A DNA stretch of 14,167 nt from Akkermansiaceae bacterium UBA5689. Its GTDB lineage: Bacteria; Verrucomicrobiota; Verrucomicrobiia; Verrucomicrobiales; Akkermansiaceae. Position numbers and translations under genes: made by a program. The notes beneath the pieces were generated by a model. The model was given only the letters and a program-made list of their open reading frames with translations. It made no database searches and was not told the origin of the DNA. Of the stretch, positions 7,659 to 14,167 are shown in pieces (the stretch's first letter is position 1; each line of letters opens with the position of its first letter). The stretch is taken from positions 1-14,167 of the forward strand of contig DIHT01000104.1 of assembly GCA_002420305.1 (NCBI GenBank), in the 5' to 3' direction.

Positions 7659-9218
7659 ATGTTCACACCCTCTATTCCCGTGTCTGTTTGCCACTTCTTT
7701 TTTGCCCACGCCGCACTGCACCTCGCCCTTCTCTTATCTAGCCTCTGTAGCTACGCCACCGGAGAGCAGGAGGGCAGGAGAACAAAGGATCTCCCTAATT
7801 TTATTGTTATTCTGGCTGATGACCTTGCCTGGGACGATATCGGCGCCTTTGGCAACACAAAGGTTCACACTCCAAATCTCGACCAACTTGCCTCCCAGGG
7901 AATGTGCTTCGATCAGGCGTTTCTCACCTCCAGCTCATGCTCCCCGAGCCGTGCGAGCATCCTCACCGGCCGATACCCTCACCAGACAGGCGCGGAGCAG
8001 CTCCACTGGCCGATACCAGAATCGCAGAAAATTTTCCCTGAGCGCCTGAAGCTTGCAGGATACTTTGTCGCAGCAGCAGGCAAATGGCATCTCGGCGAGG
8101 CCATGCGCGAGCACTTTTCCATGGTCCGGGAGGTGGACACTTCAGGTTTCCAACTCCCCGCAAATCCGGGAGCCGGAGCCAACGATAAGTTTGCGGAGTC
8201 CTCGACGGGTGATGATCGGAGCGGATGCACCGAGTGGGTAAACCTTCTGCGTGAAAGAGATCCACAAAAGCCCTTTTTCCTCTGGCTCGCAGCCGTCGAC
8301 CCTCACCGTCCCTATGAGGATCGGATCTCTACACAGCCTCACCCTCCGGAGGACGTCCTCCTCCCTCCCTATCATCCGGATACCGATCTGGTGCGCCGGG
8401 ACTACGCCAGATATTACGACGAGATTCGCAGGCTTGACCGCTTCGTGGGGCTCGTTCTCAACGAGCTCGAGATCCAAAAAGCAGCTGATAATACGATGGT
8501 GATCTTCCTCAGTGATAACGGGCGTCCTTTTCCTCGTGATAAGACCTCTCTTTACGACAGCGGAATTCGGACACCACTCATCATTCGCTGGCCGTCTACG
8601 ATCAAGCCTGCTTCACGCTGTCGCCAACTTGTCAGCGCAATTGACCTTGCTCCTACAATCCTCGCTCTTGCTGGGTTCCCGGCCGGGCCGTCCTACGTGG
8701 GAAAAAGCTTTACCTCGCTGCTCGAGGGAAAAGACACCGCTATCCGTGATGCAGTATTTGCCGAGAAAAACTGGCACGATTATGAAGACCGCTCACGCGC
8801 AGTAAGGGACAAACGCTTCAAATACATCGTGAACCACTATGCGGATCTTCCGGCAACGCCCCCGGCCGATGCGGCCCGAAGCGACACCTTCAAGGAAATG
8901 CAGCGCCTGAGGGCAGCAGGAACCCTGCCGGAGGTGCAATCCAGCTGCTTCCTTGCACCGAGACCGCGGGAAGAGCTTTACGATCTCAAAGCAGATCCTC
9001 ATGAACTCAGGAATATCGCAGGACTGCCTGCTCATGAGGACACGCTCGCGCGCCTGCGCGCTGAGTATCGGCAGTGGCGGGTCCGAACGCAGGAAAAGAC
9101 CCCTCGGTTGAGAACTCCTGATGAGTTTGACCGGATCACAGGCAAACCAACCCCGGCCCGCATCCGCCCCCGTTGGTCGAAACAGAAGATGATCGAAGAA
9201 GGTATTCTCCTTCCCTGA
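7659..9218 (+). CDS. Secreted formylglycine-type sulfatase, N-sulfoglucosamine sulfohydrolase-like
   Basis: A 519-residue type I sulfatase, full length for the family, with a signal peptide in the first about 35 residues. The signature CSPSRASILTGR (Cys94) is the site that a formylglycine-generating enzyme would oxidise to the catalytic aldehyde. Other active-site elements are visible: Asp54-Asp55 (ADD), K142 and H144 in GKWH, H216 (DPHRP), D286-N287 (SDNG) and K295. The sequence NGRPFPRDKTSLYDSG resembles heparan N-sulfatase (SGSH)-like members rather than arylsulfatase A, and the C-terminal part (EELYDLKADPHELRN) is also of that type. It removes sulfate from a sulfated sugar; whether N- or O-linked cannot be read from sequence. 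The enzyme carries a Cys-type motif, and no maturase is in the window. Only 23 bases separate its stop from that of the convergent ferritin-like gene. Confidence 0.93.
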   Translation: MFTPSIPVSVCHFFFAHAALHLALLLSSLCSYATGEQEGRRTKDLPNFIVILADDLAWDDIGAFGNTKVHTPNLDQLASQGMCFDQAFLTSSSCSPSRASILTGRYPHQTGAEQLHWPIPESQKIFPERLKLAGYFVAAAGKWHLGEAMREHFSMVREVDTSGFQLPANPGAGANDKFAESSTGDDRSGCTEWVNLLRERDPQKPFFLWLAAVDPHRPYEDRISTQPHPPEDVLLPPYHPDTDLVRRDYARYYDEIRRLDRFVGLVLNELEIQKAADNTMVIFLSDNGRPFPRDKTSLYDSGIRTPLIIRWPSTIKPASRCRQLVSAIDLAPTILALAGFPAGPSYVGKSFTSLLEGKDTAIRDAVFAEKNWHDYEDRSRAVRDKRFKYIVNHYADLPATPPADAARSDTFKEMQRLRAAGTLPEVQSSCFLAPRPREELYDLKADPHELRNIAGLPAHEDTLARLRAEYRQWRVRTQEKTPRLRTPDEFDRITGKPTPARIRPRWSKQKMIEEGILLP

Positions 9219-9241
9219 TTTATACCGAGGCAGGCGTCCCT

Positions 9242-10711
9242 CTAACTGTCGGAGTCGATTTTTTGCAGGTCCGCCCTCGTCTCGGCGTAACTCCGGTCAT
9301 ACGCAACTACCCGGGGGTCGGGTTCCTCTCCCCGGTTCTTGCACACCTCCCTGTAAAGATCAGGCCACCAGTTATGGTGCTCAGTCAACCCCTCTTCCTT
9401 CCACTTCTCCCACTCAGAAACAACCTTGTCCCAGCAGGCATTCCCATATTCCGCAGCAGCCTCGGTTGTTTCAAAATCCTTCACATACCATTCCCGTCCG
9501 ATCCGCGCATGCAGCACCTCATCCGCCCAGTCGAAATCCTGAATCAACTCGGAGAACGCGTCACCTGAATCCGTTCCCAGCTCCCATTCGAAACGCTTTC
9601 CGGTCTTCGACATGAGCCCCTGCTCAATGAACCAGAGAACCGCATGACGCTCCCGCGGGGTCAGCTGCTGGTTCAGCCCCTTCGACCACGTAGAATTGAC
9701 CCGAACTGTAGCCGGCCAGTTAACCCCTGAGCGAGCAAAGCCCACTTCGCCCATCATGGCATGTCGAGCCTCATCCCATAGCTGACGGGTCATGTCCCTG
9801 TAAAACCCCCACGGCCTCTTGCTTCCCTCTTCTTCTCCCTTTCCTGTGACCGTTTCATAGAGAATCGAAGCCATCATTTCCGGGACATCTATTTCCCTCA
9901 GACGTTTGAAGAACATCATGAAGACCTTATCCCGACTCTCAAATGATGAGTCGTGCAAAAACTCCTCCGCGTGCACTCCCATGTTGTATGGATCAGGAAA
10001 CCTCTCGTCCCTTTTAGGCGTGCTGTCATAGACAAATTCCTCGGAAGAGTAGCGTGGATTCGGCGCGGTAACTGGCTCTCTGGTTGCCGCCAGCCCACCC
10101 GCAGCTGCAAGCCAGCCCTTCAATTCTTCTCGCCACTCCGGCAGGTCTTCATGCGGGTCAGGATTGGCCTCTTCCAGCGCCTTGCAGGATGCCTCTCCCC
10201 ACCCAATCATCTCCTCCAGTTCCGGTAGAATGACCCGTAAATGCCGGAGGCTCGGAGCATCAGTCAGGGGGTTGGTATCATTGCTGTATTCCTTCATGCT
10301 CTCACGCAGAGCGGGAAGCGCCACCCGATAGAGTCCTTCCATTACCATCCCGCAATCCGGCGCGTTTCGAATTTCATCAAACAAACCCTGAAGGCTCTGG
10401 TCAGGAACGCGGTGCAGACGCAGGGGCGGATGGCGCAATTCTGCAACACGGTCCCTGAGCAGGGTAATGTGTTCTGCAACAAGATGCGCATGATAGCTAT
10501 AACCCATTTTCAACTCATAAATCGGCTCACAGGCAATTCGGGTCAGGAGCACCTGCCACGTGCGCTGCAACGCATAGTGGAAGCACTTCAGACGGTCTAC
10601 GCAATCTTGCACCCCGATACCCGGCCCCGCAGCACCAGCAAAGGTCGCCACGCCGGCAAGCTCCGGGAGTCCATGGAGGGAACGGTATTTATCCATTTCT
10701 TGTTGATTCAT
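9242..10711 (-). CDS. Two-part helical protein with candidate C-terminal ferritin-like diiron bundle, function unknown
   Basis: A 489-residue protein with no signal peptide or membrane helix, hence probably cytoplasmic, unlike its neighbours. The C-terminal half shows two ExxH motifs in predicted helices: WDEARHAMMGE (E314, H317) and WADEVLHARIG (E398, H401). Further acids lie in the preceding helices (E278 or E286 in PEMMASILYETV; E363 in WFIEQGLM). That is the helix-by-helix ligand pattern of ferritin-like diiron proteins, with a likely bundle at about 270-410. The N-terminal half is also helical (YSYHAHLVAEHITLLRDRV at 71-89), joined by a Pro/Glu-rich linker. Some DUF455-like families share the DEARHA-type motif, but no confident family name is offered. 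The start is set by a Shine-Dalgarno site six bases before ATG 10711; a GTG at 10786 would add 25 residues. It is the last gene of the minus-strand run after the DUF1080 gene. Confidence 0.8.
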   Translation of the reverse strand: MNQQEMDKYRSLHGLPELAGVATFAGAAGPGIGVQDCVDRLKCFHYALQRTWQVLLTRIACEPIYELKMGYSYHAHLVAEHITLLRDRVAELRHPPLRLHRVPDQSLQGLFDEIRNAPDCGMVMEGLYRVALPALRESMKEYSNDTNPLTDAPSLRHLRVILPELEEMIGWGEASCKALEEANPDPHEDLPEWREELKGWLAAAGGLAATREPVTAPNPRYSSEEFVYDSTPKRDERFPDPYNMGVHAEEFLHDSSFESRDKVFMMFFKRLREIDVPEMMASILYETVTGKGEEEGSKRPWGFYRDMTRQLWDEARHAMMGEVGFARSGVNWPATVRVNSTWSKGLNQQLTPRERHAVLWFIEQGLMSKTGKRFEWELGTDSGDAFSELIQDFDWADEVLHARIGREWYVKDFETTEAAAEYGNACWDKVVSEWEKWKEEGLTEHHNWWPDLYREVCKNRGEEPDPRVVAYDRSYAETRADLQKIDSDS

Positions 10712-10717
10712 CGGTTT

Positions 10718-10724
10718 CTCCTCC
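10718..10724 (-). promoter_or_regulatory. Ribosome binding site of the ferritin-like gene
   Basis: The minus strand reads GGAGGAG, then a six-base spacer AAACCG, then ATG at 10711. This near-ideal site fixes the start and is stronger than the sites before most genes in the window. Confidence 0.75.
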
Positions 10725-10806
10725 AACGGTAGCGATATTCCTCCTTCGCACAATACCAAGCCACGATTCACCCAGCATCGTCGCACAGCTTCAGGACGCC
10801 GTCCCT

Positions 10807-10844
10807 ACCGGGGCGGCACCTGCAAAACTACCGCCCTCCCCGGT
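10807..10844. other. GC-rich imperfect inverted repeat between the DUF1080 and ferritin-like genes
   Basis: On the minus strand, ACCGGGG pairs with CCCCGGT, followed inward by a short extra stem after a bulge, around a roughly 14-base loop. It begins about 17 bases after the DUF1080 stop. There is no following T-run, so it is not a standard intrinsic terminator; it may protect the upstream mRNA end or attenuate read-through. Chance pairing in GC-rich DNA is possible. Confidence 0.3.
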
Positions 10845-10860
10845 GTTCCGCGCCTCGAAC

Positions 10861-11523
10861 CTATCTAGATTCGCGAATCTTAAGATTCCGCCAGGCCACC
10901 GTAAAGGGCCCCGCGTTTCCGACCCCATGAACCTGCAGGCCAATAAACCCACTCGGATGACTCTCAAAGGCTTTCTCGTGGACGAGATCAGAGACTTGCT
11001 CTCCATTCACCCAGACTTGGATCCGTGACCCTTTCGCTTTTACGAGATACTTGTTCCACTCGCCGTCCTTGAAGTGCTTGTGCGGCTTACGACTCTCCTC
11101 CGGAGTCATCCATCCATAGCAAGCCTCACCGTAGACGTAACCAGCTTCCGCGCCTTTGGCGCCGCTCGCCTCGATCTCGATCTGCGGACCATTCACCCGC
11201 TGCTTGGGGTCATCATTCTTGGTCTTAGACCGGATCTGCACCCCTGAGTTCAATCGATTGTGGCACTTGACCTCAAAAGTCAGCTCAAAGTCTCCATATT
11301 TCTTGTCCGTACACAGGAACGAGTTGGGACTGCCCTTCGCGGTAGTTCCTAAAATGGTCCCATCGACCACCTCATATGTGGCGGACCCGTTTCGCTGGGT
11401 AAATCCACTGAGATCCTTACCGTTGAAAAGATCTTTCCAACCGGATTCCTTGTGATGATCCGCCACACATGGGAGGACCAGAAGATGGCAAAACAACAGT
11501 ATAGTAGCAGCGAGTGGTTTCAT
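10861..11523 (-). CDS. Secreted DUF1080 (3-keto-disaccharide hydrolase domain) protein
   Basis: A 220-residue protein, the usual size for a single-domain DUF1080 (PF06439) member. A signal peptide ends near VA-DHH (residue 21). Family landmarks are GWKDLFNGKDLSGF (28-41), VVDGTILG (52-59), FELTFEVKCHNRLNSGVQIRS (79-99), NGPQIEIE (111-118), GEWNKYLVKAKG (154-165), VWVNGEQV (170-177) and SGFIGLQVHG (191-200) leading to a final WRNLKIRES. The fold is a concanavalin-like beta sandwich. Characterised relatives act on 3-keto-glycosides; many others are known only by sequence. It follows the PQQ-like gene after 82 bases and precedes the ferritin-like gene. A perfect 12-base palindrome lies 36 bases upstream of its ATG, and no good Shine-Dalgarno site is seen. 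Confidence 0.9.
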   Translation of the reverse strand: MKPLAATILLFCHLLVLPCVADHHKESGWKDLFNGKDLSGFTQRNGSATYEVVDGTILGTTAKGSPNSFLCTDKKYGDFELTFEVKCHNRLNSGVQIRSKTKNDDPKQRVNGPQIEIEASGAKGAEAGYVYGEACYGWMTPEESRKPHKHFKDGEWNKYLVKAKGSRIQVWVNGEQVSDLVHEKAFESHPSGFIGLQVHGVGNAGPFTVAWRNLKIRESR

Positions 11524-11558
11524 AATAATATCTATGTTCTCTTACGCAGGAGGGTCCA

Positions 11559-11570
11559 GTGATATATCAC
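11559..11570. promoter_or_regulatory. Perfect 12-base palindrome upstream of the DUF1080 gene
   Basis: GTGATATATCAC reads identically on both strands and sits in the 82-base gap between the PQQ-like stop and the DUF1080 ATG. Its placement would suit a dimeric repressor site for an internal promoter. No second copy was noticed at other gene starts, so the role is conjectural. Confidence 0.35.
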
Positions 11571-11605
11571 AAACGACATTCTCCAACTCCGAAATCAGGG
11601 TTCTC

Positions 11606-12940
11606 TCACTCTGCAAGGTCAATCCGGATGAGCTCCTTGTCGTTTCGGAGAAAAACGGAACGCATCGCAAAGGCGGGATGACTCCAGAGCACCTTCCTTG
11701 AGCCAGAAGTGTTAGTGGGCTCCAGAACCCGCGCACGACTCACCTCGCGGTATCCTTGCGGTGAAAGCTCCGCCACAATGAGATCCCCCATTTCGCCAAG
11801 GATCCAGAACTGCTTGTTGCCTGGATGGTAGACCAGAAAGGCGGTTCCATACCGTGGAACTCTGGACCGGGCAGCGATTTCCTTGGAGAGGCAGGGAGCT
11901 CGACTTTCCCAGAGGCGCTTTCCGGATTCCATCTCTACCGCCATCAACGCGCTCCTGTCGACGTCAACGCCATAGATAATACCATCCAGAAGATAGGGCG
12001 TACTATTGACAGGGTATACTCCTTCTTTCGGACCACTCCTCCACAAAATCTTCGCTGCAGGGCGCTCATTACTTAATTCGATCATTCCGCCGATACGATT
12101 GTATCCACTAACGAACAGCCTGTTGCCCAGCTTTCTTGGCATCGCGATTGCTGATCCATTCGTCGGCTTTATTGGCACACTCCAATATACCTTGCCAGTT
12201 TCTGGATCGTGTCCCGTTACCCCAGCTGGATGCCAGGCAATGAGCTGCTGGGCTCCTCCATGGTCCACAATCTGGAGAGGACAGTAGCCACCATGACGTG
12301 CGGAGAGAGCCCTCCATATCTCCTTTCCCGTCAGACGATCGAAAGCCACGATCAGCGAGCCTTCCCCTCCAACCATGCAGATGATCATCTCCCCATGGAC
12401 CAGCGGGGGAGAGGAGTGCCCCCACATCGGTAGAGGTGCACCGTACTCCTCTGCTAGGTTCTTCTGCCACTGGACCTTCCCGTCCGTTGTAAAGCAGGCA
12501 AGGTGACCCATGGTCCCAAGTGTGAATACCTGATCGTCCACCACCGTCGGAGTCGCTCTGGGTCCCCCGGGATAAGACACCTCATAGTCTCGCCGCTCTT
12601 CATGACTCCAGAGCATTTTTCCCGTTGAGGCGTCCAGACAAAGAACTCTTTCCCTGCCCGCCAGTTTTGCCTGCGCGCCCGCATCATTAATGATTTTCCC
12701 TTCGTCAATGATGAGATCCATCAGGTAGACCCTTCCCCTGGAAACAGCGGGGCCGGAATAACCGGTGCTTACCGGCGCCCTCCAGACCACAGCGGGACCT
12801 CCCTCCGGCAATCGCCGGACCACTCCTTCCTCGCGCCATGTTGCGTCTCGACCTTTACCGAGCCACTGAGGCCAGTCATCAGCCTTGAGCGGGCTGATTC
12901 CGCACAGCAACGCTGGCAGCAAATAAAGCAATCGATTCAT
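11606..12940 (-). CDS. Secreted PQQ-like (WD40-like) beta-propeller protein
   Basis: A 444-residue protein with signal peptide MNRLLYLLPALLCGISPLKA (cut after residue 20), followed by DDWPQWLGKGRD, the typical opening of PVC-type PQQ-like repeat proteins. Blade repeats of the form L-x-D-x-x-TGK-x-x-W recur: CLDASTGKMLW (101-111), CFTTDGKVQW (149-158), AFDRLTGKEIW (199-209), GHDPETGKVYW (243-253), then VEMESGKRLW. These build a propeller blade by blade; none of the extra features of quinoprotein alcohol dehydrogenases (adjacent-cysteine disulfide, haem domain) are visible, so enzymatic PQQ use is not supported. It may scaffold or bind partners in the periplasm. ATG 12940 opens the signal peptide; ATG 12952 and TTG 12979 are in frame upstream. 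It is first in the minus-strand run and divergent from the second sulfatase. Confidence 0.88.
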   Translation of the reverse strand: MNRLLYLLPALLCGISPLKADDWPQWLGKGRDATWREEGVVRRLPEGGPAVVWRAPVSTGYSGPAVSRGRVYLMDLIIDEGKIINDAGAQAKLAGRERVLCLDASTGKMLWSHEERRDYEVSYPGGPRATPTVVDDQVFTLGTMGHLACFTTDGKVQWQKNLAEEYGAPLPMWGHSSPPLVHGEMIICMVGGEGSLIVAFDRLTGKEIWRALSARHGGYCPLQIVDHGGAQQLIAWHPAGVTGHDPETGKVYWSVPIKPTNGSAIAMPRKLGNRLFVSGYNRIGGMIELSNERPAAKILWRSGPKEGVYPVNSTPYLLDGIIYGVDVDRSALMAVEMESGKRLWESRAPCLSKEIAARSRVPRYGTAFLVYHPGNKQFWILGEMGDLIVAELSPQGYREVSRARVLEPTNTSGSRKVLWSHPAFAMRSVFLRNDKELIRIDLAE

Positions 12941-13005
12941 ATCGTAAACCATCGGGCCGCAAGCCACCCTTATTGTCAACCCTACCAGTATATTACTCGA
13001 TCACC
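12941..13005. promoter_or_regulatory. Divergent intergenic region, PQQ-like gene and second sulfatase
   Basis: These 65 bases lie between two outward-facing start codons. An AT-rich TATATT at 12989-12994 could be a -10 element for the sulfatase, but the only TTGACA-like hexamer (TTGTCA at 12973-12978) is ten bases away, too close for a sigma-70 pair. The role is inferred from gene orientation. Confidence 0.35.
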
Positions 13006-14167
13006 ATGATCCGGCTTTTTCTCCCTTTCCTGCTTCTCCTCAGCTCTCCCTATTTTGCCGAAGGGACTAACACCCCCAATTTCATCCTCTGCATGGCTGA
13101 TGACCTGGGATGGGGAGACTCCGGGTTCAATGGCCACCCAAAGATCATTACTCCTCATCTCGATGAGATGGCCGAAGCGGGGGTGCGGCTCACCCGCTTT
13201 TACGCCGGAGCTCCAGTCTGCTCCCCAACCCGCGGGAGCTGTCTCACGGGTCGTAATCCCTTCCGCTATGGCATTCCGACCGCCAACACTGGACACCTCC
13301 GCGAGAAAGAAATCAGCCTTCCAGAGCTTCTCTCCATGAAAGGGTACACCAGCGGTATGTTCGGCAAATGGCATCTTGGCACTCTCAGCCCTGACTTCAG
13401 TGGCAAGGGGGCCGGGCGGAAGGCTGGGCGGAACTTCATGACTCCACGGATGGCGGGTTTCAGCGAGTGGTTTGCCAGCGAGTTCTCAATCGCCACTTAC
13501 AACCCCTACGATCCTGAGAATGGGCATTGTGCGGCCGCTCGCGACGGAGACATGCGGGCCCTTTTCTGGCATAATGGAAAACCACTCGCTGAGCCCCTCA
13601 AGGGCTGCACCTCCAAGATGGTTATGGACAGGGCTCTCCCGTTCATCAGCCGTGCCACGGAACAGAAAACCCCATTCTTTGTCGCTATCTGGTTTCACGC
13701 TCCCCACCTTCCGGTTGTTGGTCATCCCGAGTATATGAAGGCCCACTATCAAGGCCTGCCCGATAATCAGCAGCAATATTTCAGCTGTATCACCGCACTC
13801 GACGCCCAGATGGGGCGGCTTCGCATGCATCTCCGAAAGCTCGGGATCGAAAGCAATACCATGCTGTGCTTTTCAAGTGACAATGGACCGGAGGGAAATC
13901 CAGGACCGCGGGGAAATTCACAGGGAACTGCCGGTGATTTCCGGGGACGCAAACGCAGTCTCTACGAGGGAGGGTTACGTGTCCCCGCGCTCGTCGAGTG
14001 GGCCGGTACATTGCAACCCCGTGACGTCAAGGTCCCATGTGTCAGTAGCGATTACTTTCCCACAATTTCTGCTATCGCTGCCCTCCCACTGGCCAAACGG
14101 CCCTACGATGGCATCAATATTCTTCCAATCCTGACAGGGAAACAGAGCCAGCGGAATCACTCCATCG
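13006..14167 (+). CDS. Secreted formylglycine-type sulfatase, arylsulfatase A-like (partial at right edge)
   Basis: ATG 13006 opens a signal peptide (MIRLFLPFLLLLSSPYFAEG) and a frame with no stop before the window ends; 387 residues are visible. Active-site elements are in order: D32-D33 (ADD), CSPTRGSCLTGR with Cys72 as the formylglycine site, K121 and H123 (GKWHLG), H231 and H234 (FHAPHLP), D292-N293 (SDNGP) and K316 in the FRGRKRSLYEGGLRVP block. The CxPTR signature and that block place it among arylsulfatase-A-like members, a different branch from the sulfatase at 7659 (CxPSR, NGRPFPRDK). It should remove sulfate esters from a glycan in the periplasm; the position cleaved is not readable. 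No Shine-Dalgarno sequence precedes the start. The C-terminal subdomain, perhaps 80-150 residues, lies outside the window. Confidence 0.92.
   Translation, partial: MIRLFLPFLLLLSSPYFAEGTNTPNFILCMADDLGWGDSGFNGHPKIITPHLDEMAEAGVRLTRFYAGAPVCSPTRGSCLTGRNPFRYGIPTANTGHLREKEISLPELLSMKGYTSGMFGKWHLGTLSPDFSGKGAGRKAGRNFMTPRMAGFSEWFASEFSIATYNPYDPENGHCAAARDGDMRALFWHNGKPLAEPLKGCTSKMVMDRALPFISRATEQKTPFFVAIWFHAPHLPVVGHPEYMKAHYQGLPDNQQQYFSCITALDAQMGRLRMHLRKLGIESNTMLCFSSDNGPEGNPGPRGNSQGTAGDFRGRKRSLYEGGLRVPALVEWAGTLQPRDVKVPCVSSDYFPTISAIAALPLAKRPYDGINILPILTGKQSQRNHSI

Noticed and set aside
11606..12940. PQQ-dependent alcohol dehydrogenase
   Set aside because: The propeller repeats are present but the enzyme-specific features (adjacent-cysteine disulfide, haem domain, full length) are not seen.
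12973..12994. TTGTCA and TATATT as a promoter for the second sulfatase
   Set aside because: The spacing is only ten bases, too short for a sigma-70 promoter.

Overview
The window looks like chromosome of a PVC-superphylum bacterium, most likely a Verrucomicrobiota member or possibly a Planctomycetota relative. The basis is family content, not a phylogenetic marker: a PA14-type domain fused to a multihaem c-type cytochrome, a sialate O-acetylesterase-like SGNH esterase, two formylglycine-type sulfatases, a DUF1080 (3-keto-disaccharide hydrolase) protein, a Tat-exported sugar isomerase-like TIM barrel and a secreted PQQ-like beta-propeller. Nearly every product carries an export signal, which fits a cell that breaks down complex, sulfated and acetylated polysaccharide in its envelope.

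Layout. (1) 1-1577, minus: PA14 plus at least four-haem cytochrome c, running off the left edge. (2) 1578-1748: divergent intergenic region. (3) 1749-6621, plus: SGNH/SASA esterase, a 149-aa membrane-anchored protein overlapping an HTTM-like polytopic membrane protein, then a secreted or lipoprotein phospholipase-D/cardiolipin-synthase-like protein. (4) 6687-7571, minus: Tat-exported hydroxypyruvate-isomerase-like TIM barrel, convergent with the PLD gene. (5) 7659-9218, plus: sulfatase resembling N-sulfoglucosamine sulfohydrolases. (6) 9242-12940, minus: a likely operon reading PQQ-like propeller, DUF1080 protein, then a 489-aa protein with a candidate C-terminal ferritin-like diiron bundle. 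(7) 13006-14167, plus: a second sulfatase, running off the right edge.

How they may work together (inference): the sulfatases and the esterase would strip sulfate and acetyl groups from a glycan. The DUF1080 protein and the isomerase-like protein may act on the released, possibly 3-keto, sugars. The cytochrome could take electrons from a periplasmic oxidation. No glycoside hydrolase, polysaccharide lyase, transporter, Gfo/Idh oxidoreductase or formylglycine-generating enzyme is visible here, so the substrate cannot be named. The HTTM pair, the PLD protein and the ferritin-like protein do not obviously belong to sugar catabolism and are the least explained parts.

No tRNA, rRNA, CRISPR array, transposase or attachment site was seen. 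No gene-free stretch exceeds 300 bases; the longest is the 171-base divergent region at 1578-1748. All positions come from reading by eye, and family calls come from motif recognition without a database search.
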